Positions 17,648 to 26,012 of a stretch of DNA of 64,000 nt are shown here, one piece after another. The stretch lies in NCBI GenBank assembly GCA_900074745.1, contig LT598468.1, positions 1,240,001-1,304,000 on the forward strand. Reading direction: 5' to 3'. The notes below the pieces were generated by a model that was not told the origin of the DNA, searched no databases, and saw only the letters and a list, made by a program, of their open reading frames with translations. Both the position numbers and the translations under genes were made by a program. Source of the stretch: Lachancea mirantina (lineage: Eukaryota > Ascomycota > Saccharomycetes > Saccharomycetales > Saccharomycetaceae). Numbering within the stretch: position 1 is the first letter of the stretch; each line of letters opens with the position of its first letter.

Positions 17648-18141
17648 CACTAACCATATGAACTATCAAGAGATCGACAAACGCTTACCCTGGACAGAAA
17701 TGAAGCCCTGAGCAAGGCAAAAGCACTCGAATCACCAAATTTATAAACAGTTTTTGTAGTACTGGAAGATGGCCTCTTTCAGCGTCAAAAAAAGCTAATC
17801 ATTTACTAAAGAAGCTCCCCATAGCATATATCGCGCTCCAAAAGATGAAAATTGGCGTACGCAGTTTTATGAGGGTCAAGTAACTTACAGAGTAGTCTCG
17901 CATAACATTACGAAGGTAATGATCGTAACTTGAAGGTTCAGAGCATAGTACATTCTTCAGTTTTTCTAGTATGCACTAGGCCAATACACACTACATGATC
18001 GCCATAAAAATAATTTATAAGGTAAGAACCTCGCCATGGCCTAGGCAACACATGAATCTAGAAAGTATGCCACCATTAAGGAATGTATTTGAGGATTTCT
18101 AGCATAGCTTAGCGTTGGATAAAATTTCGAAAAGAAAAAGA
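17648..18141. other. Intergenic between SMC3 and tRNA-Leu
   Basis: About 490 bp of AT-rich sequence with no protein-like frame. It carries the distal SMC3 promoter and, at its right end, the downstream flank of the minus-strand tRNA-Leu, with a T-run (T5 on the minus strand at about 18135-18139) that serves as Pol III terminator. Confidence 0.6.
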
Positions 18142-18258
18142 TGGTTGCTAAGAGATTCGAACTCTTGCATCTTACGATACCTGAGTGTTCCACTGTTGAA
18201 CAGTGCTAAGAAGCGAACTTCTTGAATCAGGCGCCTTAGACCGCTCGGCCAAACAACC
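18142..18258 (-). tRNA. tRNA-Leu (anticodon CAA) with a 35-nt intron
   Basis: Read on the minus strand, the gene begins GGTTGTTTGGCCGAGCGG at 18258 and ends TTCGAATCTCTTAGCAACCA at 18142. The 38-nt first exon ends one base past the CAA anticodon (GATTCAAG). The second exon (44 nt) starts CTCAGGTATCG. Both exons match S. cerevisiae tRNA-Leu(CAA). The intron at 18186-18220 lies one base 3' of the anticodon, the canonical position. It can fold on its own: CACTGTT pairs with AACAGTG. A type II tRNA with a long variable arm. Confidence 0.98.
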
Positions 18259-18465
18259 GCTCTTTGTCTGAACTTGGCTATATACAGTGGTACTTGATAA
18301 GTATTTGGCATCATCATGCTGTTACGCTGCCTGAATGCCCGCGGTCGATCGGGACTCAGGGCAACTTGCTGGTCGCGTGGGGCTGTAGATGTTACTTGTA
18401 GACATCATCTATGTATTTGAAGGAGGGTACTTTACCTAATTAGAGTTGAGAAATGATCACGCCTC

Positions 18466-19713
18466 TTACATGTTGGATTCCCGAGCCCATTCTAGCACCG
18501 TCATCGCAGCACTGACAACGGTGATGCTGACAGGTAAACTGAGTACCACATAGCCCCAAAACAGCACTCCGGCCATTTCGCTCTCGAAAAACTCGTTGAG
18601 CTGCGTGATTTGTGTGAGCTGGATGGCAGGAGGAGACACTGTGAGAATGAACCCCACCACAAGGAAAATGGGGTCATCCAAAATGCTCACTCTGATGTAT
18701 TTCACACATACGGCGATGATGGGCAGCATGAAGCATGAGGGAAGGATCATTCTACCCACAATAGACCCCAAGATCATTTTGTTGTAGTTGTGTGTTTTTT
18801 GTGGGGTGTCCTTGGATGGATACAAGTTGGATCCTAGGACTATCAGGATAAGTGGGATAGATATGGCACCCAGTTCGAAAATGGCCTCAGATAGTGTGTT
18901 GTTAATAAACCCGTCCTTGCTGAAAAGTTCATGCTGAATAGGATGGATTGAGGCCACCATGACACTTAAAACCATGGACCACAGAGGTGGATTCATGGTG
19001 GACTTGATTTTGTAGAAAACCTTCATGCAAAAATTCCGCAACTGTTTCACGGAAGAGTACGACGTCGCACTTGTTCCGATCGAATCGTCCATCTCGACCA
19101 TTTCCGGTTCTGTAACGTTCAACTGGTCTGCACTCACGGGCCGTGGTAATTGCCGACGATCATCATCAGACCAGCGTAGAAGTGTGTTATAACCATAGGA
19201 CCACCTGATCACGTGGCCTAACTGCTGGAAAATCAGCAAGTAGAGGATACCTCTACTGGCGACGTTATCTCTGTTATCGTTCGCGATCTCATCCCACAGC
19301 AGACCTGGCAAAGTATACGCCAGTGAAACCGTCAACGAGACCGGCAACGAATTACTGTTCCCGAAGATCGAATTTGCCACGACAAATTTCGTCTCTTCCT
19401 TGTCAAGACGCAGTATTCGACTCATTATTTTGCCGGACAAGAATGAAACTCCCAGTGAAAGTCCAAAAAATACCGGAATTACAGCGATTTCTAATATCTT
19501 GGCCATCGACAAACTCTTGGCAAGCTTGCTGAAAATCAGACACGGTGTCAAAAGATCGACATTGATCCTTGAAATGATCTTTTGCCCCTCTTTGGGCAAA
19601 AGCCCGGTATACGCACACCAAAACCCTGCAAATGAAACAATGACAACTTTCAACACCGACTCAAATGTCAGGTATGCTATATGACCAAATGAAAGTCCTG
19701 TTGGAGCGTCCAT
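18466..19713 (-). CDS. ZSP1: Auxin-efflux-carrier-like membrane protein, YBR287W (Zsp1) orthologue
   Basis: 415 codons from the ATG at 19713. It is strongly similar throughout to S. cerevisiae YBR287W: MDAPTGLSFGHIAYLTFESV at the start, VDLLTPCLIFSKLAKSLSMA near residue 55, FGNSNSLPVSLTVSLAYTLP near residue 118, and VSPPAIQLTQITQLNEFFES near the end. The architecture is five N-terminal membrane segments, a polar cytosolic loop (about residues 180-235) and five C-terminal segments, as in the AEC/PIN-type carrier fold. The family also includes Ecm3 and YNL095C. The substrate in yeast is not established; an ER or vacuolar location is commonly assumed. The neighbour APE3 (YBR286W) is adjacent to this gene in S. 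cerevisiae too, here with JEM1 between them, as expected before the genome duplication. Confidence 0.92.
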   Translation of the reverse strand: MDAPTGLSFGHIAYLTFESVLKVVIVSFAGFWCAYTGLLPKEGQKIISRINVDLLTPCLIFSKLAKSLSMAKILEIAVIPVFFGLSLGVSFLSGKIMSRILRLDKEETKFVVANSIFGNSNSLPVSLTVSLAYTLPGLLWDEIANDNRDNVASRGILYLLIFQQLGHVIRWSYGYNTLLRWSDDDRRQLPRPVSADQLNVTEPEMVEMDDSIGTSATSYSSVKQLRNFCMKVFYKIKSTMNPPLWSMVLSVMVASIHPIQHELFSKDGFINNTLSEAIFELGAISIPLILIVLGSNLYPSKDTPQKTHNYNKMILGSIVGRMILPSCFMLPIIAVCVKYIRVSILDDPIFLVVGFILTVSPPAIQLTQITQLNEFFESEMAGVLFWGYVVLSLPVSITVVSAAMTVLEWARESNM

Positions 19714-20014
19714 CGGGTTTCTTCTCTCGAGTCTTTAAGAATACTGGACATCGAATTAGTGGCGGGGCGTGGCTGATTTTTAATATTCGGGTGTTAAGAT
19801 CTGTCGTTTATAGTGATTGGGTATATGGAGCACCGATTTCAATATTTCGATGGTCCACCACTAGGTGATCTTCTCGTTGAAAAACTCGGATTTGACTCCT
19901 TAAATGTTCTGATAGAGCTATAAGTGGCCTGTTTATGTGATTTTGGCCAACTGTTTTTACCCTATATCTGATTTTTCCTAAGCAAATTGGTGGGATTTAT
20001 TGAGTAATCGCGGC
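19714..20014. promoter_or_regulatory. Divergent promoter region of ZSP1 and JEM1
   Basis: About 300 bp between the two divergent starts. The sequence is AT-rich, with no clear specific factor site that I can name. Confidence 0.5.
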
Positions 20015-21790
20015 ATGTTGGCTATCGTTCTTCTCGCAATGAGAACGGCTGCGGTTATTGCTCAGTGTGACTTTGACTCACTGCGAAATGTTGCACATAA
20101 TATTGGATTTGACGTGAACTCGTTGCAGCCTTGTCACCAGCTGATCGGTCAACTCGAGAAATGCGAAGGGACAGAGCCCCAGAGGTTACGTAACAAGTTG
20201 GCTTATCAAGCGGGGTTGATTGAATTGAGTTTGGATGAGCCATTGGATGCTTTGAAAACTTTTGAGACAATTGAAGATCAAGAAGACGGGTATTTTTCCT
20301 TGGCCCAGCGACAATTGGAAGAATTATATGTCAAGTTTGGCAAGCGTGAGAAGCTTATTCTCACGGAAGGACGAAAAATGGGCCATGAATTCCTTTTGCT
20401 CGATTCAGAAATTCAGACGTTTGTAACGAAAAATGAGCTGCCAAGTTTATCTGTCGTAACGCAAATTCTTCAAATTTGCCCATGGAGTCTCGAGTACCGT
20501 ATCTTGGCTAACGACATTTATTTCCGAGAACTTGCGCAATTGCCAGACATCAACACGGCACAGGCAATCGTAGCGAACTACGAGGTCGTTCTAGACAAAC
20601 ATAGAAGGAAACTAAGCATTACAGAGCGCCGTGACTTATACTATGCAATCTCGACGCTTCAGTTGTATGTTATGTCCACAGCTCCTACGAATGTTAAGAA
20701 ATGTATCAACCTAGATATGGATTTTCAACCTTGTCGCGATTTATCCAAAATTTATCAAAAGTTTGTGAAGACTGCACCCCCCTTTACCAGCATGATGGAT
20801 CCAGATCGCTATCTCGTACTTGAACCCTATGATGCGAACAAAGTAAGCGAGCTATTGCTACAAGATCGAAAAGCTTTTGCTTGGCTTGGAGAGCAGGCTA
20901 ATAACAACTTATTAGCTTTGAAAGTGCACTTCAAAAAGGCCCTGCAACTCCTGCTCGATACAAGACCGCTATCCAAAATGCCCTTGAAACTATCACTGGA
21001 GCCACCCTCCCAAGGCCTTGACTTGACTTTGAATGTTCTACTTTGTGATGCTTTCAGCTCTTCTGCTGGCAGCACTAATGCTAAGAGGCCTTGCAACGAA
21101 GCGTTGAAGCAAGCACTTTCGAAAGAGAGTTTTGAAATTTTATCTCAGTTTTTGACGACCTTGTCAAAGCATGGAGAGGCCTATGAAATTATTCAGAGGC
21201 TTTGGTTAAATTATCCACCAGTGGCAGCCCGCGCCGTCCAATTGTTATTACAAACATTATTGAGGGAGACCAAGCGTAAACCTAACGCGGATTTGACAAA
21301 TCAATGGAGTCAAATTGAAAACTTCGCGAAAGAGCGACACTGGGCTTCGGCTAAAAATGAAAAAATCGTCGCTTTGTTTCGTGCAATCCAAAAGGGAGTT
21401 TCATCAAGCAGACAGAGGCAAAATAATAGTTTCAGAAGTCAACAACAACAACAATTTTTTCAGGGCTTTCAGGGCCAGCGACGGGGACCCGGGCCATCTA
21501 AATTCTATGGGAAAGATTATTACAAAGCTTTGGGTGTGAATCAAGATGCCGATGATAAAGAAGTCAGACGAGCGTATTTAGAATTGGCTAAGAAAAATCA
21601 CCCTGACAAACAGGGCCAATCTGCTAACGTTGAGGAGAAAATGGCTGCCATCAATGAGGCCTACGAAATTCTGGGGGACAATGATAAAAGAAGAGAATAC
21701 GATATGCATCGAAACGAGAAAGGCCATGTGCTTGGGAATGGGCCCTTTGGACAGGGAGGCGGTTCATGGAATTTCCAATTTCAATTTTAA
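20015..21790 (+). CDS. JEM1: ER membrane-associated J-domain co-chaperone Jem1
   Basis: 591 codons starting at the ATG at 20015, which opens a clear signal sequence (MLAIVLLAMRTAAVIAQC). The frame is open five codons further to a TTG that I reject. The long middle (residues 20-480) is helical with TPR-like character and no catalytic motif. A Gln/Phe/Gly linker (QQQQQFFQGFQGQRRGP) precedes a C-terminal J domain (about residues 500-565: DYYKALGVNQDADDKEVRRA) with the essential HPD at 529-531. Jem1 stimulates the ATPase of the ER Hsp70 Kar2 and works in nuclear fusion during mating and in ER-associated degradation. The S. cerevisiae protein is 645 residues. It sits at the expected YJL073W position, converging on APE3. 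Confidence 0.93.
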   Translation: MLAIVLLAMRTAAVIAQCDFDSLRNVAHNIGFDVNSLQPCHQLIGQLEKCEGTEPQRLRNKLAYQAGLIELSLDEPLDALKTFETIEDQEDGYFSLAQRQLEELYVKFGKREKLILTEGRKMGHEFLLLDSEIQTFVTKNELPSLSVVTQILQICPWSLEYRILANDIYFRELAQLPDINTAQAIVANYEVVLDKHRRKLSITERRDLYYAISTLQLYVMSTAPTNVKKCINLDMDFQPCRDLSKIYQKFVKTAPPFTSMMDPDRYLVLEPYDANKVSELLLQDRKAFAWLGEQANNNLLALKVHFKKALQLLLDTRPLSKMPLKLSLEPPSQGLDLTLNVLLCDAFSSSAGSTNAKRPCNEALKQALSKESFEILSQFLTTLSKHGEAYEIIQRLWLNYPPVAARAVQLLLQTLLRETKRKPNADLTNQWSQIENFAKERHWASAKNEKIVALFRAIQKGVSSSRQRQNNSFRSQQQQQFFQGFQGQRRGPGPSKFYGKDYYKALGVNQDADDKEVRRAYLELAKKNHPDKQGQSANVEEKMAAINEAYEILGDNDKRREYDMHRNEKGHVLGNGPFGQGGGSWNFQFQF

Positions 21791-21911
21791 TTACTTGTCT
21801 TGTTATACATTTAAGGAAAAATCGTCAAAGCTCGAGTAAAGGGAACTCTTGTTCACAGTACTTTTTATTTCAAAACTCTTCCTCATGTGATAAATCGGTC
21901 ACTGGAGTGTA

Positions 21912-23462
21912 TTACAAGACCAATTGAGGACCTCTATAATCAAAGTTTGAGTTTTGAGTTGAACCTGTCATGGAGAGTGTAGAGTTCGTTCTCGCGGGGA
22001 AGTCCTCCAGAGAGTGCGCAAACGTCGCGACCGAATAAGCAATGAGCTTGGTGTTCACGAGGAAGGCATCCCACGCAATATTCGAGACGTCATCACAACG
22101 TTCATGATAGCAGTGGTCCAAAACCTTACCATTGTCAGTGTTAAGACCCTCGGCGCCTGTAGCAATTCCGCCGCCTGGAATACCATTTTCGATAAAAGCA
22201 ACGTAGTCGGATCTTCCGTCGAAAGGAATCATGGTGTAGCTGAGGTTGTGGCTCTTGTAGTAGTCGATGTAGAGATTCTTCAACTCTTCAGAGCCGTTAG
22301 GGTTCACCTTGTTGTTAGCATCGTAAACTTGATACTGGTAATTTGGAGAGGCCATCATGTCGTAGTCCATAAAAAGTCTGATTTTGGAGTTTTCTTCAGG
22401 AGACAATTGTTCGACGTAGTAAGTTGATCCCAACAAGCCCTCTTCCTCTGCAGACCAGAACGCGAAACGGACTTTGTTGTTAATCTTGTACTTCGACAAG
22501 TGTTTGGCCACTGTAAGCAAAGAAATAGTTCCCGAACCATCGTCGTTGATACCGGGGCCCGCAGCGACTGAGTCGGTATGAGCACCTAGAGCCACGATGT
22601 TCTCGGGGTCACCGTGCTTGGTGTCAGCAATAATGTTCTGAGTCTTAATTTCCTTGACATAGGAGTCCATGTAGAATTCCAATTGAAAAGGTTTGTTGAT
22701 CAATTTGTGAAGCAAGATATCCGCAATCAGCCTTTGACCAACTGTGTAAGAAACTCCAATGGTGGAAACGGTATGCTTGGTTGGTTTGGACAGGGTTCCT
22801 GTGACACCCTTTTCGGAGTGTGGGTCATTGTCGAACACGACAACGGCTTTGAAACCGAATTTACCCGCGAGTTTGGACTTCTTGCCAAACGGGCACTCAC
22901 CTCTTTCGATTAAAGCGATTGCGTTTTTGGGCACCGTGACAGCTTCAAAATCGCGTTCGGAGCAGCCCAAGTTGGGAATCTCGACTAGTGGACCCGTGAA
23001 GGGCTCAACAGGAGGCGACAGACTAAAAGCCTCAGCTGTAGGCACCTGAGACCCGTTTTGGAACGAAAGATTGTAGGATAGCACTTCACCGCTCAGGGCT
23101 TTGAACGTTTGACTGTACACGTCGTAATAGTCTCTGAGCTCGTCGAATTGCTTGTAGATGTACTTGAGTGTGTTCCAGTGACCCGGTGACCCTATAACAC
23201 GCGTTGGATGGCCATACGACGAATTAGACGTTCCAGCAACGTCAAAAAGGTCCCACGCGGTCGAATTGAGCTCGTCGAGCTGTACATCGTCCTGAAACTT
23301 GATAGGATCGACTGGATGTTTCAAGAAATAAGGCAAATGTGGCCACAGACTCGCCCCAGCATCCAGAGCTTCAACAGGGAAAATTTGGAACGAGTATTGG
23401 CCAGGCAACACAAATGCGTTTGCGCCTGCTGCAAGACCCGCGAGAACAGCGGATGTTCTCAT
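21912..23462 (-). CDS. APE3: Vacuolar aminopeptidase Y (M28 zinc peptidase)
   Basis: 516 codons from the ATG at 23462 (S. cerevisiae Ape3, 537). A signal peptide (MRTSAVLAGLAAGANAFVLP) and propeptide region are followed by a PA domain (about residues 155-270, NLGCSERDFEAVTVPKNAI) and the M28 catalytic domain. Zinc and catalytic residues are in place: H295 and D297 in GAHTDSV, D307 in GINDDGSG, the E339-E340 pair in AEEEGLLGS, then YDMMASPNY and a final His in DHCYHERCDD. Numerous N-glycosylation sequons fit the secretory route. The enzyme removes N-terminal residues, preferring Lys and Arg, in the vacuole. A TATA-like TATTTATA lies about 70 bp upstream. Confidence 0.96.
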   Translation of the reverse strand: MRTSAVLAGLAAGANAFVLPGQYSFQIFPVEALDAGASLWPHLPYFLKHPVDPIKFQDDVQLDELNSTAWDLFDVAGTSNSSYGHPTRVIGSPGHWNTLKYIYKQFDELRDYYDVYSQTFKALSGEVLSYNLSFQNGSQVPTAEAFSLSPPVEPFTGPLVEIPNLGCSERDFEAVTVPKNAIALIERGECPFGKKSKLAGKFGFKAVVVFDNDPHSEKGVTGTLSKPTKHTVSTIGVSYTVGQRLIADILLHKLINKPFQLEFYMDSYVKEIKTQNIIADTKHGDPENIVALGAHTDSVAAGPGINDDGSGTISLLTVAKHLSKYKINNKVRFAFWSAEEEGLLGSTYYVEQLSPEENSKIRLFMDYDMMASPNYQYQVYDANNKVNPNGSEELKNLYIDYYKSHNLSYTMIPFDGRSDYVAFIENGIPGGGIATGAEGLNTDNGKVLDHCYHERCDDVSNIAWDAFLVNTKLIAYSVATFAHSLEDFPARTNSTLSMTGSTQNSNFDYRGPQLVL

Positions 23463-23965
23463 AATGGGAAACGAATGGAACGGTTGAAATGAATGAACTG
23501 AAGGAAACCCTTGGGATTCAAAGCTGCCCCTCTATTTATACAGAGTCGGTTTTTGTAAAGTTATACAGGGGCATCTCGTACGCCTTCTCTTATGCCATCT
23601 TAGAATGGCTTGCTTTTATACTCAAAGGGCATGGCGGCCAACGAGGCGAGGGGCAGCAGGAAACTTATAGTCACTATTGACGGAGAGATGGACGCGAAAC
23701 CCACGCATTTCGTGAGATATGTCTTTTTCTACGAGTCTACCATGCTTACCGCACTTTGTACGGTAAGCCTGGTACACCTCCTTTCTCACGAAGTCTCACT
23801 TGTTAACCCATATTGTTACGTACTTCTCTCTCATCTGACAGCGTGCGTTGCACGGAGTAGGTACTATCGCTTGCTAGCTTATATTGTTATATATATCTTT
23901 CTCTGTTATTATCCTGCGTTTTATACCTGTTGCTTTCTTTTTTTTATTCGGCCCGCTTTCGTGGG
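23463..23965. promoter_or_regulatory. APE3 upstream region
   Basis: About 500 bp containing the APE3 promoter and the 3' flank of the next minus-strand ORF. Composition shifts here from AT-rich (TATATATC near 23888) to GC-rich beyond about 23950. No gene seen. Confidence 0.5.
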
Positions 23966-24511
23966 CTACCGCGCGCCCAGGTGTAGCCGTCTATTCTGGA
24001 CCTTCAACCGCCGATTTAGCTTGTCGTCGTACAGGGGCTCGAGCTCTTCGTCAAGGGACGTGTCGTTGTAATGCGTCACGTGTAAGTCACGTGACGGCGA
24101 CGACGGTGCCCGTGACGACTTGTGTCCCGAGCGACGAATGGTCTCAAGCTTGGCAGCAAGGCGCGCCTGACGCGCGCCTTGCGGCACCCGTGCTACGTTT
24201 GAGACTGTCGCATAAGGCGAGTGCACACCGGCACCCTGCCGGGCCGCAGCCGCGGTCCGTGCCATTTCCCAGGCGCTTACGTCAACCTCGTCAGCGCTTT
24301 CCGCGTAAGGCGCGATTGTGCCGGTCACGTGATCGCGATTGTCGCGGTCTCTGTCGGGCGCCAAGTCTGTCGTCTTTGCGTCCCTCGAAACAAACACATA
24401 ATCGTCGTCCGTCTCGAGCGTGTACAGATGTGGCTGTTTGTCTTTGCCCGCGCGGCTGCGCCAACGCGGCATTTTGCCCAGCAAAAATCCGCCGAAAATT
24501 CCGCCAACCAT
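23966..24511 (-). CDS. Hypothetical 181-residue protein in the GC-rich island
   Basis: 181 codons from the ATG at 24511 to the stop at 23966-23968. I do not recognise it. The start is Gly-rich and hydrophobic (MVGGIFGGFLLGKMPRWRSR), which could be a short membrane or mitochondrial signal. The middle is charged and low-complexity (DRDRDNRDHVTG, ARTAAAARQGAGV, ARQARLAAKLETIRR). The tail is SLDEELEPLYDDKLNRRLKV followed by QNRRLHLGAR, which looks like an ordered helix. By position next to APE3 it could correspond to S. cerevisiae YBR285W, also uncharacterised, but I cannot confirm similarity. A competing frame on the plus strand (23884-24522) is longer but Cys/Arg/Pro-rich and random-looking. 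High GC can create long chance ORFs, hence moderate confidence. Confidence 0.5.
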   Translation of the reverse strand: MVGGIFGGFLLGKMPRWRSRAGKDKQPHLYTLETDDDYVFVSRDAKTTDLAPDRDRDNRDHVTGTIAPYAESADEVDVSAWEMARTAAAARQGAGVHSPYATVSNVARVPQGARQARLAAKLETIRRSGHKSSRAPSSPSRDLHVTHYNDTSLDEELEPLYDDKLNRRLKVQNRRLHLGAR

Positions 24512-25475
24512 TTGTGTGCTAGTCTGTGTGCGCTGTGATTGCAGTGCCGATATTCTTATCGGCCACTCTGTGAGTCGTGTAACCTGTGTCCACTTTCAGG
24601 CGAACTAAACGTTACTGGAGAGGCCCCAAAAGATGTACACAGGAGTAAAGCGCGGTCAACAAAACGCCCGTCGGTATTTATAGTGACGCGTTATTTATTT
24701 TTCTATCGCTTTGAACTTTGCGCTCGGGGGTCCGCCTCAAGGGGCGCCCCTGACGCTGGGCGTCAACACCCCTTGCGCCTGTTGGGTTGCCCCTGGGCGG
24801 GAGGCAAGTAGTGGGTGCATGGGTGGACAAAGGCTGGGGGCGATGTGATATCGCGCTTGACGGAAATGAGGTCACGTGTGTAGCCTCACTCGCGTCCCGG
24901 CCGTGAACAATGAGTAGTTTGAAGGAGGGTCACGTGCTTTCATCGGCGGCTATTTTACCAAGGCTAGCGTGTTCTACACAATTACTCAGTCACCTTCCCC
25001 TGTTGTCACTCATCTACTTGCCATATCTCGTAGGTGTATGCTACGTAGTGATCTCTGTGTAGTCTTGTTTTTTGTACCGTTTCATTTTTTGTTCGTAAAA
25101 GTCAACATTCGGAAGTGAAGGCGATGAACTTGCCATGGAAGACAACTATTTTCATGTGAATTCGTATACAGAAACTTGGACCAATTCACAACCGCTCGCC
25201 GTCCATTGCCCAAAGTGGTGCTGATGTTCTGCCGGTTGTTTGCCTACAGGAGTCGATGCTTATGTAACTGCGCATAAGTGTGGCGTCGAGCCCTTGGCAT
25301 CATGCAGGTGCCCTTCACATGCGCGCCAGACAATGCCGCAGCGATCGTCGTCGCGCGGGTTTCTTGGCGCGGGGTCCACGTGGGGGAGTCACTTTATTTT
25401 GCAAGCTGACTCCTGACAAGCGCCCGGGAGAAACCGACGGCCTGGGTGAACGCTGCCGGCACTTCCGGCGGCGGT

Positions 25476-25505
25476 AGGGCGGCCCGGAAGAGGCCGGGCC
25501 GCCCT
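25476..25505. repeat. Perfect GC hairpin, 12-bp arms
   Basis: AGGGCGGCCCGG (25476-25487) and CCGGGCCGCCCT (25494-25505) are exact reverse complements separated by AAGAGG. Stem GC content is nearly complete, giving a very stable structure in RNA or single-stranded DNA. Confidence 0.9.
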
Positions 25506-25552
25506 GGGGCCAAATATGGCGCAAATTAGGGGGTAAGTGTCGGGTCCCCGGG

Positions 25553-25584
25553 CGGGCCCGCTTGCGGGCCCGCAAGCGGACCCG
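25553..25584. repeat. 32-bp near-perfect palindrome
   Basis: Two 16-base halves (CGGGCCCGCTTGCGGG and CCCGCAAGCGGACCCG) are reverse complements except for one base pair. The central 20 bp are a perfect palindrome without a spacer. It lies 48 bp after the preceding hairpin. Confidence 0.9.
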
Positions 25585-26012
25585 TTGGGGGGCCACTGCT
25601 CGCCGGACTATGAACTACGCGGGGCCACACAGGGGCCGTACACCCACGCAGGCGGCACCCACTCATTGTCATGAAAGGCTTTTTGTGCCTGCCGCGCACT
25701 GGGTTCGCTTGCCTGCCACTATACGGAAAATGACACGTGAAAAAAATAGTAATATGGAAAAACTCAAATTGGAGTCCCTAGCCGGGTCTGCGCATGCCCG
25801 GTAGTCATAGGAAACCTCTGTATCATTAGCTCCTCTGGCATCGTGTTTACCAAGACCCGAGCCGTGCCGTTAAGCCCTGACGCATAACGTTGTAGTATAG
25901 ATACGAGCCGTTTTTTCAAGTGTACTTTTCTCCTCCTGGGAAGCCTCCTGATTACGTTACACCTCCCTGAAAGCATTTACCTGAAAAGAAGCTACCACGA
26001 ACCGTACCTCGT

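Larger units (their letters stand above)
24873..25739. promoter_or_regulatory. Four CACGTG boxes upstream of VTC5, candidate Pho4/Cbf1 sites
   Basis: CACGTG occurs at 24873-24878, 24931-24936, 25375-25380 and 25734-25739. The box at 25375 continues as CACGTGGG, the high-affinity Pho4 form. VTC subunit genes are known phosphate-starvation targets of Pho4 in S. cerevisiae, so at least the two nearest boxes (about 280 and 640 bp from the VTC5 ATG) are plausible PHO elements. Cbf1 binds the same core. Confidence 0.5.
24512..26012. other. GC-rich intergenic island, 1.5 kb, upstream of VTC5
   Basis: This stretch is far richer in G and C than its flanks, most extremely at about 25,360-25,640. It carries strong hairpins and CACGTG boxes but no protein frame I trust; the short frames inside are Arg/Pro/Gly-rich. 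No known structural RNA (SRP, RNase P, U snRNA) was recognised. The last 250 bp return to ordinary composition ahead of VTC5. Confidence 0.6.

Noticed and set aside
23884-24522. 212-codon plus-strand frame opposite the GC-island ORF
   Set aside because: Cys/Arg/Pro-rich random composition typical of antisense frames in GC-rich DNA; no domain-like segment.
25280-25596. Two short opposite-strand frames in the GC island
   Set aside because: Arg/Pro-rich, overlap the hairpins and look like chance readthrough of GC-rich sequence.
24500-26012. GC island as SRP RNA, RNase P RNA or telomerase RNA
   Set aside because: I could not find the conserved core motifs of these RNAs, and their S. cerevisiae neighbours differ; left as unexplained structure.
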